A stretch of DNA of 64,000 nucleotides from Vampirovibrio chlorellavorus (GCA_903866275.1 CAIPMU010000014.1:1-64000); one strand, 5' to 3'. Positions 40,214-49,962 are shown, counted from the stretch's first letter. Numbers and translations are program-made. Notes: generated by a model from the letters alone, not told the origin.

Positions 40214-40984
40214 TTAAATTTCTACGAGCACCCGGTTTTTATCGATGACTTTGGCGCTGTAGTACTTTTGCTGATAAATGGACTGGCGCACCCGGATGGT
40301 CTCACCGATGCGCCCGTTGGCCATGGCGACGCCCGGCACGGTTAAGGTCATGCCGTTGTTGCTGTTGATTAAAATGCGGACTTCGGCGTTGTAAGTCACA
40401 TCCGGCGGAATCACGATTTTGCGGTTGTCCAGCACTTCGCCGGGTTGCAGGTTGATGCGGGCCACGTAGTCGCCCAGTTTGGTTTCCTCTCCCACCGCGT
40501 AGCGGTAAATGTAGCTCACGTCCTTGGTTTGCAGCACAAAGTCGGATAAGCGCAGCGGCTGTTGGGCCATCACTGCGTTTTTGGCGACCCAAACGGGCTT
40601 TTGTACCGTGATGTGTACCGGCACGCCCAAGTCCCGGCGGGTGCCCTGAGGGCTTTCCAGATGGACCCGGACAATGGTGCGTTCCGAGTACATGTCGCCC
40701 AGATTGCTTTCGGTGCTGATTTTGATGGCGTGGGCATCGGTATCCTGCGGGAAGCTGAGCGAGGTGGATGGGATGCTCATTACTTCCACACTCACGAATG
40801 GCTGATCCGCCGGGTTGATTTGGGTTTGCAGCTTTTCTTGTACATGCGCCACCACCTGTTGCTGAATCCGGGTGGCGGAGAGTTCGACCGCAGGGCTGGA
40901 CGATGTCCATCCGGTGACACACGCCAAAACACCTGCCAGCAGCAGGGGGAGGGTTTTTGCGGTGTTGTAACGGATGGTGTTCAT
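40214..40984 (-). CDS. flgA: Flagella basal body P-ring formation protein FlgA
   Basis: SAF-like C-terminus GDYVARINLQPGEVLDNRKIVIPP...GRIGETIRVRQSIYQQKYYSAKVIDKNRVLVEI; lies between flgG and flgH. Confidence 0.9.
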   Translation of the reverse strand: MNTIRYNTAKTLPLLLAGVLACVTGWTSSSPAVELSATRIQQQVVAHVQEKLQTQINPADQPFVSVEVMSIPSTSLSFPQDTDAHAIKISTESNLGDMYSERTIVRVHLESPQGTRRDLGVPVHITVQKPVWVAKNAVMAQQPLRLSDFVLQTKDVSYIYRYAVGEETKLGDYVARINLQPGEVLDNRKIVIPPDVTYNAEVRILINSNNGMTLTVPGVAMANGRIGETIRVRQSIYQQKYYSAKVIDKNRVLVEI

Positions 40985-41008
40985 AGAAACCTTTCTGATT
41001 CAGACTGC

Positions 41009-41800
41009 TTAGACGGTGTTATTGGCGGTTTTCAGGATCTCGTCGGAGGCCTGAATGACTTTGGAATTGGCTTCAAAGGCGCGCTGGGCACTGATCAGGT
41101 TGATCAGCTCTTCCACGATTTGGACGTTGGAGCCTTCCAGAAAGCCTTGGGTGATGGTGGTCTTGGCAAAATCGCCCTGACCGGCTGAACCCACAATGGC
41201 CGCCCCGGATGCGGGTGTGACCTGAAACATGTTGCGGCCAATGCTCTCCATCCCGGCGGGATTCGAGAAACGGGCCAACTGGAGCTGACCGACCTGGTTC
41301 AGGTTGCTGGAACCGGATTGACGCACCGAGACTGAGCCGTTGAGGCCAATCACGATCTCCACGGCATCGCTGGGCACGGTGATGTTGGGTTGCACCGGGT
41401 AGCCGTCGGAGGTGACCAGTGTGCCGTTGGCGTCGCGCTTGAAGCTGCCGTCGCGGGTGTAACCAATATCACCGCTGTCGGTCTGCACCTGAAAGAAGCC
41501 ATCGCCCTGAATGGCCAAGTCCAGAGAGTTGCCGGTCTGCTGAATAGAGCCGGGGAGGAAAATACGTTGGGTGGCGGCCACTTTGACGCCCAAACCGACC
41601 TGCGTACCGATGGGATCGGTGGTGCCTTGGGGGCCCAGTGCGCCAGGCGAGGAGTAGGTTTGGCTCAACAGATCCTGAAATTCGGCGCGAGCTTTTTTGT
41701 ACCCCGTGGTGTTCACGTTGGAGACGTTGTTGGCGATGACGTCGATGTTGAACTGCTGGCTCTGTGAACCTGTGGCGGCGGTGTAAAGGGCTCTGAGCAT
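41009..41800 (-). CDS. flgG: Flagellar distal rod protein FlgG
   Basis: MLRALYTAATGSQSQQFNIDVIANNVSNVNTTGYKKARAEFQDLLSQTY and C-terminal NVQIVEELINLISAQRAFEANSKVIQASDEILKTANN. Confidence 0.95.
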   Translation of the reverse strand: MLRALYTAATGSQSQQFNIDVIANNVSNVNTTGYKKARAEFQDLLSQTYSSPGALGPQGTTDPIGTQVGLGVKVAATQRIFLPGSIQQTGNSLDLAIQGDGFFQVQTDSGDIGYTRDGSFKRDANGTLVTSDGYPVQPNITVPSDAVEIVIGLNGSVSVRQSGSSNLNQVGQLQLARFSNPAGMESIGRNMFQVTPASGAAIVGSAGQGDFAKTTITQGFLEGSNVQIVEELINLISAQRAFEANSKVIQASDEILKTANNTV

Positions 41801-41870
41801 GTGGGCCTCCGATTGCGGGGTTTTTGAAATGTTTTAAAAATGGATCAACTGATTGTGTGGATTTCTGAAT

Positions 41871-42629
41871 CTATCTGTAGCGCCCGACTTCGTTGACGGT
41901 CTTTCCCAGGGCGTCGTTGTGCATGTGAATGTTCTTTTGCAGGGCCTCATACAGGCGCATACCCTGAATGTTATTGACCAGTTCGCTGATGGGGTTTACG
42001 TTGGATTGCTCCAGAGCGCCCTGTTGAATGACAGATTTTGGGGGATCGGTCGATACTACGCTGGCTGAAGTGGCCTGATACAGGTTGTCGCTGAGTTTTT
42101 GCAGGGTTTGCTTGTCCTGAAATTCGACGAGGCCAATTTGGTTGACATTTTGTCCTTTCGCTGAAATGGTGCCGTTCTCGCTGATGGTAAAAGGGCCATC
42201 GGCCATATTGAGTTGAATATTGCCGGATTGTCCCTGTACAAATTCCCCGCCGGGCGTGACCAGATAGCCGTTACTATCCATCGTGAAATTGCCAGCGCGG
42301 GTATAGAGCGATGTACCGTCGGCGGTTTTAACATGGAAAAAACCGTTGCCGTGAATGGCCAGATCCAGCGGGTTACCGGTCTGTTGAATGCCACCGGGGG
42401 CAAAATTGACATAGCTGCCATAGATCTGGCTGCCGTTAACCAGACTGCCGATGGCGGTTTTTTCGTTGTTTTCCACCTTGTTCAGCATCATCTCCGGAAA
42501 GGTCTGGTAGCTGAGGCGGTTGGCTTTAAAGCCCACGGTGTTCACGTTGGCCAGGTTATTGGCCAAGGTATCAATGGCGGTGTTGGTGGTCAACATGCCA
42601 GCCGCTGCGGTGTAAATGCCCTTCAGCAT
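41871..42629 (-). CDS. flgF: Flagellar hook-basal body protein FlgF/FlgG family
   Basis: MLKGIYTAAAGMLTTNTAIDTLANNLANVNTVGFKANRLSYQTF; directly upstream of flgG. Confidence 0.88.
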   Translation of the reverse strand: MLKGIYTAAAGMLTTNTAIDTLANNLANVNTVGFKANRLSYQTFPEMMLNKVENNEKTAIGSLVNGSQIYGSYVNFAPGGIQQTGNPLDLAIHGNGFFHVKTADGTSLYTRAGNFTMDSNGYLVTPGGEFVQGQSGNIQLNMADGPFTISENGTISAKGQNVNQIGLVEFQDKQTLQKLSDNLYQATSASVVSTDPPKSVIQQGALEQSNVNPISELVNNIQGMRLYEALQKNIHMHNDALGKTVNEVGRYR

Positions 42630-42635
42630 CGGGGG

Positions 42636-43205
42636 TTAGCTCCCATCGGCGTTTTGGTACGCCTTGTAAGACTGCATGACTTTTTGCACATAGTTCGTGG
42701 TCTCTGCATAGGGGGGAATGCCGTTATAGCGATCCACCGCGCCGGGGCCGGCATTGTAGGCGGCCAAGGCCTTGGGCACGGACTGATGGTATTTTTCTAG
42801 CAGGCCTTTCACGTATTTGGCCCCACCGGCAATGTTCTGGGCGGGATCAAAACTGTTGTGCACGCCCAGGCCTGCGGCGGTGCCGGGCATTAGTTGCATC
42901 AGGCCTTGTGCGCCTACCGAGGAAACCGCCTTGGGGTTAAAGTTGGATTCATTTTTGATAATGGCCTTAATCAGGCTGGCGTCCACGCCCTGGGTGTTGG
43001 CCTGATTGTCGATCAGATCATCGAGTTCGCCGGGCACTGGGGGGGCACCGTTACTGCTCCCTTGCGTGTTGGAGAGTGCCTGATTCAACGCGTTATCGAA
43101 GCGGTTTGCTTCCGGGCCGCCCTGAGGCAGGGGTGCTGTCGGCTCAAAGCGATCACGGATTTCCGCGATACGATCCAGCGTCGATTGCAAACTCTCAAGG
43201 GTCAC
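42636..43205 (-). CDS. Lytic transglycosylase (SLT domain), probably flagellum-associated
   Basis: GVDASLIKAIIKNESNFNPKAVSSVGAQGLMQLMPGTAAGLGV...NIAGGAKYVKGLLEKY...ALAAYNAGPGAVDRYNGIPPYAETTNYVQKV. Confidence 0.93.
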   Translation of the reverse strand: MTLESLQSTLDRIAEIRDRFEPTAPLPQGGPEANRFDNALNQALSNTQGSSNGAPPVPGELDDLIDNQANTQGVDASLIKAIIKNESNFNPKAVSSVGAQGLMQLMPGTAAGLGVHNSFDPAQNIAGGAKYVKGLLEKYHQSVPKALAAYNAGPGAVDRYNGIPPYAETTNYVQKVMQSYKAYQNADGS

Positions 43206-43635
43206 AATAACTACCTACATCTCTTTATCAGTGTTGATTAAACGGTGATGAACCTTTGCCTGATGAGGACCGGGGTGGGTTCCGGGATTGCCGGGAGAAG
43301 GCGCTAACGCAAATCATGTTATGGTCAGGGCTTTCCTTATTCAGGGTATCGGGTTACTCAGCCCTTTTCATCCGCCAGCTACAGGAATGATTGGGGTCGA
43401 GTCCTCTATCTCTGGTATTTTTCCCGTGGCGGTTCCTCCAGAAACTTGACCATGAGGTTGATCTTCCGGTGGTGCGTTTATCGGCCAACTGGTGGAGGAA
43501 GGCGGTGCATGTTGGCTGACAGGGGTGCACGGCGGGGGTTGCGAAATCGGGTGCGTTGGGTGGTCAAGAGGCTGAATTTTCGATAAAGTAGAGGAGAGAG
43601 GTGGATATTGCAGAGCAACAGCACCCCTTGCAATC

Positions 43636-44169
43636 ATGACCCTAACCCCGGAAAGGATGTCTTTTAAGATGAGTGGCCCCGTAGAACCCAGTGCCTTGCC
43701 TGCCAGTGTTTTGACAGCAACCGTCGAACTCAAAGGCCATCTGATCGACTCCTTGACCCTGTCGAAGGTGGTGGATTTGATTCAGCAGCTGGGCGGAGAC
43801 TATCTGGTCAACGATTTGCGGGTGGGGAATCTGAAAAAAGACATTAGCTTTGCCAATATGACCTTGTGGGCACCCACTGAAGCCGTGATGGCTGAGTTGC
43901 TGGAGGCGATCGCGCCTTACGGGGCCGTGGCCTCCATTGCGCCGGAAAATCCGAAAACAGTGACCTGCACAGCAGCGGGTAGTTTACCCGATGGTGCTTT
44001 TGCCGTAAAGCTGCCTCAGCAGGTGTTCATGGCGGGGGCTTGGCATCCGGTGGCCTCGGGTGGTCTTTGGGCCTTGGTACTCACGGATGGCGCGCCGCGC
44101 ATGGTATCGGTGCGGGACTTGCAGCCGGGTGATATTCTGGTCAGCGGCTCGCAAGGCTTGCAGTGGTAG
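43636..44169 (+). CDS. Stand-alone LOR/SDH bifunctional-enzyme conserved region domain protein
   Basis: VELKGHLIDSLTLSKVVDLIQQLGGDYLVNDLRVGNLKKDISFANMTLWAPTEAVMAELLEAI resembles the LOR/SDH conserved N-terminal domain. No C-terminal dehydrogenase/ornithine cyclodeaminase domain. Confidence 0.75.
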   Translation: MTLTPERMSFKMSGPVEPSALPASVLTATVELKGHLIDSLTLSKVVDLIQQLGGDYLVNDLRVGNLKKDISFANMTLWAPTEAVMAELLEAIAPYGAVASIAPENPKTVTCTAAGSLPDGAFAVKLPQQVFMAGAWHPVASGGLWALVLTDGAPRMVSVRDLQPGDILVSGSQGLQW

Positions 44170-44182
44170 GGGGCGGGTTCTG

Positions 44183-45058
44183 ATGCATTCCATTTCCCCG
44201 AACATTAACTGTCAGTGGACGTCCCCGGTGGGCGTCACGCCGTATTCTGCCAAGGGCAAGCCCACTATTTTAATGTGTCCGCCCACTTACTTTAAAGTCG
44301 AATACGCCATCAATCCCTGGATGGAAGAGGCGACCCCCTGTGATGAAGACTTGGCCAAGCGTCAGTGGGAACAGTTGTATATCGCCATCACCGAGCAGGC
44401 CGGGGCGGATGTGGAACTCATGGAGCCTGTCGAGGGCTTGCCGGATCTGGTATTTACGGCCAACGCGGCGCTGGTGCATCACGATGTGGCCGTGATTGCC
44501 CACTACAAGCATCCGGAACGTCGCCCGGAAGAGCCCCATTGCGCCCGCTGGTTTGAAGAACATGGTTTTAACGTGGTGACCATGCCCGAACACGTCTTTT
44601 TTGAAGGCGCGGGCGATGCGCTCATCTGGCAAGATAGGGTATTCGCCGGGTATAAAACCCGCACGGATATTGCGTCTCATAGTTTGCTGACGGCGGCTAC
44701 GGATCTGCCGGTACTGTCGCTGGAGTTGATCAACCCCCGGTTTTATCATGTGGATGTCTGCCTGTGTCCGCTGGCGGATGGGCACCTGATTTACTCTCCC
44801 GATGCCTTTGACGAGTACGGGCGCGCGGTGATTGAGGCCAACGTGCCTGCCGACAAGCTGATTCCGGTCAGCGCCGAAGAGGCTGCCCGTTTTGCCTGTA
44901 ACGCGGTGAATATCAACGACACCGTGATCTTCAATCAGGGTTCCACCCAGTTGACCGATGACTTGAAAGCGCGTGGCTTTCAGGTGATACCGGTGGATCT
45001 CAGTGAATTCCTGAAGTCCGGCGGCTCTTCCAAGTGCCTCACCTTGCGTCTGGGGTAA
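44183..45058 (+). CDS. Amidinotransferase-fold arginine dihydrolase/DDAH-like enzyme
   Basis: ILMCPPTYFKVEYAINPWME, LPDLVFTANAALV, FFEGAGDALI, FYHVDVCLCPL, C-terminal GGSSKCLTL (catalytic Cys). ATG at 44183 is in frame with the longer listed ORF. Confidence 0.88.
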   Translation: MHSISPNINCQWTSPVGVTPYSAKGKPTILMCPPTYFKVEYAINPWMEEATPCDEDLAKRQWEQLYIAITEQAGADVELMEPVEGLPDLVFTANAALVHHDVAVIAHYKHPERRPEEPHCARWFEEHGFNVVTMPEHVFFEGAGDALIWQDRVFAGYKTRTDIASHSLLTAATDLPVLSLELINPRFYHVDVCLCPLADGHLIYSPDAFDEYGRAVIEANVPADKLIPVSAEEAARFACNAVNINDTVIFNQGSTQLTDDLKARGFQVIPVDLSEFLKSGGSSKCLTLRLG

Positions 45059-45097
45059 TGGTGCGTTTGGGGTAACTGCTTACCGGTTCAGTAAAAC

Positions 45098-45814
45098 TTA
45101 AATGACCCGATGCCCGGTGCTGGTGTCATCCTGAAGCAACTCTTCTGGTGGTTGCGGCGCGTTGGGCGCTCCGGGAGCCTCTGGAGCAAGTGGTGGTGCC
45201 AGTTTGCTGTTGCCTTGGCCGGGGTGCTGCTTGGGAACCGTAATCACCAGCTCGGTTTTGGAGCCCGTTTTCTGGATGGCTTGAGTCACTTTATCGGGTA
45301 ATACGGTCTGAGAGGTCGAAAACGATTGCACAAAGCTGGAGCTAAAGGAGACGCTTTGCTCTCTGCGACCAATCTTGCCAGACACTTCAATATGATGGGG
45401 CGTGACGTTGACTTTCACGTTGCGGGCATCTGCCGGATCGGTCAGGGGAATGCGCAGCACATAGTTGGCGGCGTACTCCTGCACATCCACGCCACTATCG
45501 GGCACATTGCCCGCCAGCGGGTTGGGAATGGGCAGGCCCAGAAAACCCGGCGGTGCTGAGGCGAGTGGATTGGAACCTAACGGGTCAGTGGTGTTTGGCG
45601 TTTCGTTCGGATTTTCATTGGGCGCGTCCAGCGGAATACGTTCGGAAGGGCCGTTTTCGGCAAAGGGGAGCGTGTCCGCTTGTCCCAGCAGGTTATCCAG
45701 TTTTTGGCGGGCTGCCGTCTCTTCGGTATGGTTGCTCAGTCCCAGCAGGGACCAAAGGACCAGTGTTAGCAGGCCCGCAAAGAAGAGGAGTGCCGCTTTA
45801 CGCCGCTTGCTCAT
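45098..45814 (-). CDS. Membrane-anchored Hsp20/alpha-crystallin-like protein
   Basis: N-terminal TM (AALLFFAGLLTLVLWSLLGL), Pro/Asn-rich linker, then DVQEYAANYVLRIPLTDPADARNVKVNVTPHHIEVSGKIGRREQ...VLPDKVTQAIQKTGSKTELVITVPK. Confidence 0.65.
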   Translation of the reverse strand: MSKRRKAALLFFAGLLTLVLWSLLGLSNHTEETAARQKLDNLLGQADTLPFAENGPSERIPLDAPNENPNETPNTTDPLGSNPLASAPPGFLGLPIPNPLAGNVPDSGVDVQEYAANYVLRIPLTDPADARNVKVNVTPHHIEVSGKIGRREQSVSFSSSFVQSFSTSQTVLPDKVTQAIQKTGSKTELVITVPKQHPGQGNSKLAPPLAPEAPGAPNAPQPPEELLQDDTSTGHRVI

Positions 45815-46245
45815 GGCTCAAAATGGAAACCTTCCTGACGATGGCTGGTGCGAATGGTACTGGACACACCGCCGCGCGCAGTGAATTCGCCGGTGACTTC
45901 CATGAAGCGGGGCTGGCAGGCCGCCACGAGATCATCCAGAATTTCGTTGACCACGGCCTCGTAAAAAATGCCCCGGTTGCGGAAGCTGAGGAAGTAGTAT
46001 TTTAGCGACTTTAACTCGATGCAGGTCTTATCAGCCACATAGTCGATTTCGATGGTGCCAAAATCCGGCAAGCCGGTTTTGGGGCAAACCGATGTGAATT
46101 CCTGTACAGAGATGGAAATGGTGTAATTGCGCTGGGGATTCGGGTTATCGAATACGTCCAGTTGAGGTTTTACGCTGTAAATGGAACGGTCTTGTTCCGG
46201 GGTATCGGCCAGGCTGCCTGCGGTGCTCATAAACATCCCTTCCAT
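45811..46245 (-). CDS. queF: NADPH-dependent 7-cyano-7-deazaguanine reductase QueF
   Basis: QEFTSVCPKTGLPDFGTIEIDYVADKTCIELKSLKYYFLSFRNRGIFYE. Confidence 0.95.
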   Translation of the reverse strand: MEGMFMSTAGSLADTPEQDRSIYSVKPQLDVFDNPNPQRNYTISISVQEFTSVCPKTGLPDFGTIEIDYVADKTCIELKSLKYYFLSFRNRGIFYEAVVNEILDDLVAACQPRFMEVTGEFTARGGVSSTIRTSHRQEGFHFEP

Positions 46246-46306
46246 CTTGTCATTTTGTACGACAAGCTATTATACGGAATGCCGGAGGTAAAAACCACCC
46301 CTGATT

Positions 46307-48280
46307 TCAGGTATGGTCTGGATCTTGCTGGGCAAAGTAGCGATCCACCAGGTTATTGATGCTCTGTTTCACAAAGCGTGCCTCATTGAGAATGGTTTCA
46401 TGTCCAAAATGATTGATGGCCTGGGACGGGGTGCGCGGCATGTCCGGGACAACGGGGTTATTCTGGTATGCCGGTATAGAAACCGGTTTGACAGGGTTGG
46501 GTGGTATGGCCTGAGCGGATTCATCAAGCCCATGAGCAGGTTCGACGACTTCCATGACAGGCACTGGTTTTGCGGGCTCGGTCATCAGGGTTTCGGTTTG
46601 AGGCGCTGGTGACGCTGGCTGTTCCTGTGCGGCCTGCGTTAATTCTGGCGCTGATTTGGCACGAGCAATGAAGGCGGCATTCAGGACGTTTTCCGGACTC
46701 ATGACAGGCATACCTGGCAGCCCCTTGGGTTCGATAACTGGCTCAACCACGGATTCAGGGTCCATGGTCAACATTGGATCTTCGTGGGTTTCGACAGCAT
46801 GGGTGAGGGCGCTGGTGTTTGGGGTTTCGTCAGTCGCGGCCTCCTCTGAAAAATCCAGTATGGCCGGGGAGATGTCGGTGCTGGGCTCATAGAAGGGCAA
46901 GGGTGTTTCCAGCATCTCCGAGAAGTTGACTTCAGCCGGATCGGTATCGGAAAAATTATTGGAGGTTTCCCACTCGGTAGCGTCATAGGTTGCGCTGAAG
47001 TCGGTATTCAAGCTGTCATGCAGACTCCCCTCGGTTAGTGCCGACCATGAGTCCTCGGTGGTTTCAGGAATATTTTGCGCGACCTGATCCGCCAGGGCCT
47101 GAAGGTGACTCAGTCCCCCGTCGAATGGGGTCGATTCTGTATCGGTGCTGAGATCTATGCTGGCCATGGGCTGGTCTGGGTCATCGTAGTGGTTTAGATC
47201 ATAAGCAGCGTCGCTGCTGTTCAGGTTGGCCGATTCCGGTATGTACTCCTCGGCGTTGCTCCAGTTATCTTCGTCCCTGAAACCCGATTCGGGGAGGCTC
47301 TCGGCGGGTAGTAAGTCACTGTCGGGTACAGGGCTTGCTGGTGTTTCCTGGGGTTCATCCTGATGGAATCCCTGAAGGGTGCTATCCATCTGCATAGTCC
47401 AGGCACCAGCTCCAGGGTCATCCGTGGGGTCAAACGTCCCAAAATCGCAAAACGCATTCAATTCAGCAGTATCAACGGGTGGTGCTAGTCCTAAATCCCA
47501 ACTGGAAAAAGCATCGGGGCTGCTAACGGTTTCGTCGGCTGCTGTAATATCGGGAGTCAGTGGGGAGATGTCAGCGCTTAGATTGGTTTGTGGCGTTGTT
47601 TCGGGGGTGCTCAATTCGATAGGGGCTGCCTGCATGGCTTCGATGGGAGTCAGGTGATGCTCCGTGGGAGGCATCAGCTCATTGAACCCCTGAGTGAGCA
47701 TCTCGGGAGAGATGGGTTGATGCTCGATTGTGCTGAAATCGTAAGCGGCAGAGGCTTCAGCAGCGGCAGCTGGCATTCCCCAAGAGGACTCTGCTGCTTC
47801 GGTTGATAAGAGGTTGGGTGCATCGATGGCTGGTGTAAGCGCTTCAGTCTGCAGGGATGGTGGGGCCAGGGCTTCGTCTGAGGCCAGTAAGGGCATGGTC
47901 GTGTTGAGCAGATCGAGCTCCGGGGGGATGTTGCTATGGGTGCCCCAGGGCACGGGTGGTTGCGTGTTCTGTGTGGCGGTATCCAGATTAACAGCGCCCA
48001 GGTCAAGGGTGGGTGACAGCCCGGATGTTTCACCAGATAGATTCACGGGTTCAAACAGCATATGGTTTTCTTTGGGGATGGCTGCTGCGGGATCGATCAA
48101 CGGTGCTTCGGCGTGAGGGGCTTCGGTTTCCCGAGCGATGGGGGCGGGTGTGTTAAAGGCAGCCGTGGCATCGTCGTCTGGAGAAGCCAGCATGACCCCA
48201 TCGGGCAGCTCACAGTCCGGGCTTAGGGGTTCAATTTCCAAATCTGCTTCAGATTTTTTTCCAAAAGGCCAGAGTCTCAC
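46307..48280 (-). CDS. Acidic low-complexity protein (657 aa with GTG start at 48280)
   Basis: Long Glu/Asp/Pro/Ser/Thr-rich ORF. GTG at 48280 (MRLWPFGKKSEADLEIEPL) has an AGGAG upstream, so I prefer it to the listed start at 48346. Confidence 0.65.
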   Translation of the reverse strand: MRLWPFGKKSEADLEIEPLSPDCELPDGVMLASPDDDATAAFNTPAPIARETEAPHAEAPLIDPAAAIPKENHMLFEPVNLSGETSGLSPTLDLGAVNLDTATQNTQPPVPWGTHSNIPPELDLLNTTMPLLASDEALAPPSLQTEALTPAIDAPNLLSTEAAESSWGMPAAAAEASAAYDFSTIEHQPISPEMLTQGFNELMPPTEHHLTPIEAMQAAPIELSTPETTPQTNLSADISPLTPDITAADETVSSPDAFSSWDLGLAPPVDTAELNAFCDFGTFDPTDDPGAGAWTMQMDSTLQGFHQDEPQETPASPVPDSDLLPAESLPESGFRDEDNWSNAEEYIPESANLNSSDAAYDLNHYDDPDQPMASIDLSTDTESTPFDGGLSHLQALADQVAQNIPETTEDSWSALTEGSLHDSLNTDFSATYDATEWETSNNFSDTDPAEVNFSEMLETPLPFYEPSTDISPAILDFSEEAATDETPNTSALTHAVETHEDPMLTMDPESVVEPVIEPKGLPGMPVMSPENVLNAAFIARAKSAPELTQAAQEQPASPAPQTETLMTEPAKPVPVMEVVEPAHGLDESAQAIPPNPVKPVSIPAYQNNPVVPDMPRTPSQAINHFGHETILNEARFVKQSINNLVDRYFAQQDPDHT

Positions 48281-48636
48281 GAGGCTGTGTCTCCTATTGA
48301 TTTCCCGCTTTATTCTGTTGTTCGGCAAGTTCAAACATATCTTCAATTTATTTTTGAAACATCCTTCAAAAAGGGCTTAAAAGGACTGCATGGTGCCTGA
48401 TTAGACAACGTGAAGATGTTTACAAACCGTTATTATTGCGGTACAACAGAGTCGATCAGGGGCTGGAGCCTGCCATTTTGCATGTCAAGCGAAAGAAATC
48501 CCGATTCGATAAGCGCGCATCTTTAGTGGATGGGTGGTGTTTATTACAAAGAGCAATAGATACTTGAGGAAGATGATAGTGCTTATGATGGAACAATGGG
48601 TGGCTGGCGGTTGCTGGTCTGTGGAGGGTTAAGTCG

Positions 48637-49962
48637 TTGGGAATCGCGTTTCCAAACTTGAAAAAACCGAATCTGGTCAGCCAGGTGGTGGTCGGGATGT
48701 TGCTGGGGATAGCCATTGGTCATTTTTCGCCGCAATTAGGCATTGAGATTAAGCCCTTGGCCGACATGTTCTTGCGGATGATCAAAATGTTGATTGCGCC
48801 GCTGATTTTTGCCACGCTGGTGATTGGCATTGCTGGGACGGGCAGTCATAAAAATCTTGGGCGTCTGGGGGCTAAAACCCTGATTTATTTTGAGTTGGCG
48901 ACCATTCCGGCCCTGATTATCGGGATGACCGTGGCCAATATCCTGCGTCCGGGGGACGGGGTGAACATGGCTGCGCTCAGCGCCAAAGGGGCCGAGCAGC
49001 TGACGGCGATTACCGGCAATGTGGCCGTGGTTCAGCACCATACGCATTGGGATACGCTGGTCAACATGATCCCCACCAGTGTGGTGGACGCGATGGCCAA
49101 GGGTGAGATTCTGCAGTTGGTGGTCTTTGCTATCTTCTTCTCGCTGGCGATTTTGTCGGCGGGCGAGAAAGCGCGTCCGGTTCTGGGCGTGTTGCAGTCG
49201 CTATCCGAAATCATGTTTGAATTTGTGAACAAGGTGATGGCTTTTGCGCCTTTGGGCGTGATGGCAGCCATTGCCGCCACGGTGGGCACCAATGGACTGA
49301 ATATTTTAGCCGTTTATGCCAAATTGGTGGGTTCTTTGTATCTGGCGTTGGCCATTTTTGTGGTGACGGTGCTGTGTAGCGCTTGCGCTATTGCCCGTAT
49401 CCCCTTTATTAAACTGATGAAAGCCATCAAGGAACCCTTCCTGCTGGCATTCTCTACTGCCAGTAGCGAATCTGCCCTGCCCAAGGCAATGGAAGTGATG
49501 GAGCGCTTTGGGGTGCCCAAGAGTGTGGTGAGTTTTGTCATTCCCACGGGTTACAGTTTCAATCTGGATGGCAGTACGCTCTATATCGCATTGGCGGCTT
49601 TGTTCATCGCCCAAATGGCTCATCATGAGATGTCTTTGGGTGATCAGGCCCTGATGCTGGGGACGTTGATTATTACTACCAAGGGGGTGGCTGCGGTGCC
49701 CAAAGCATCCTTGGTGGTGCTGGCCGCGACTTTGGCCGCGTTTAACCTGCCGATGGAAGGCATTGCGGTGATTCTGGGGATCGATCACTTCCTGGATATG
49801 GGCCGCACGTCGATTAACCTGGTGGGCAACTGTGTGGCATCCGCCGTGGTGGCACGCTGGGAAGGCGTTTTTGATGATCAGAAAATGGCCGTCTATGGCA
49901 CCGAGGATGAGGTGTTTGAGAGTGCCGAGGGGGAGCCTCTGGGTGAGCCGCTGCTCGCCTAG
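48637..49962 (+). CDS. Dicarboxylate/amino acid:cation symporter (DAACS family)
   Basis: FLRMIKMLIAPLIFATLVIGIAG, AFSTASSESALPKAMEVMERFGVPKSVVSFVIPTGYSFNLDGSTLY, GIDHFLDMGRTSINLVGNCVAS. Confidence 0.96.
   Translation: MGIAFPNLKKPNLVSQVVVGMLLGIAIGHFSPQLGIEIKPLADMFLRMIKMLIAPLIFATLVIGIAGTGSHKNLGRLGAKTLIYFELATIPALIIGMTVANILRPGDGVNMAALSAKGAEQLTAITGNVAVVQHHTHWDTLVNMIPTSVVDAMAKGEILQLVVFAIFFSLAILSAGEKARPVLGVLQSLSEIMFEFVNKVMAFAPLGVMAAIAATVGTNGLNILAVYAKLVGSLYLALAIFVVTVLCSACAIARIPFIKLMKAIKEPFLLAFSTASSESALPKAMEVMERFGVPKSVVSFVIPTGYSFNLDGSTLYIALAALFIAQMAHHEMSLGDQALMLGTLIITTKGVAAVPKASLVVLAATLAAFNLPMEGIAVILGIDHFLDMGRTSINLVGNCVASAVVARWEGVFDDQKMAVYGTEDEVFESAEGEPLGEPLLA

Noticed and set aside
43206-43635. Possible guanidine- or arginine-related riboswitch upstream of the arginine dihydrolase genes
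   Set aside because: Read for known guanidine-riboswitch-like conserved motifs and found none convincing; a covariance-model search would be needed.
43368-43733. 121-aa minus-strand ORF between the SLT gene and the LOR/SDH gene
   Set aside because: Overlaps the start of the plus-strand LOR/SDH gene; Pro/Ser-rich translation looks non-coding.
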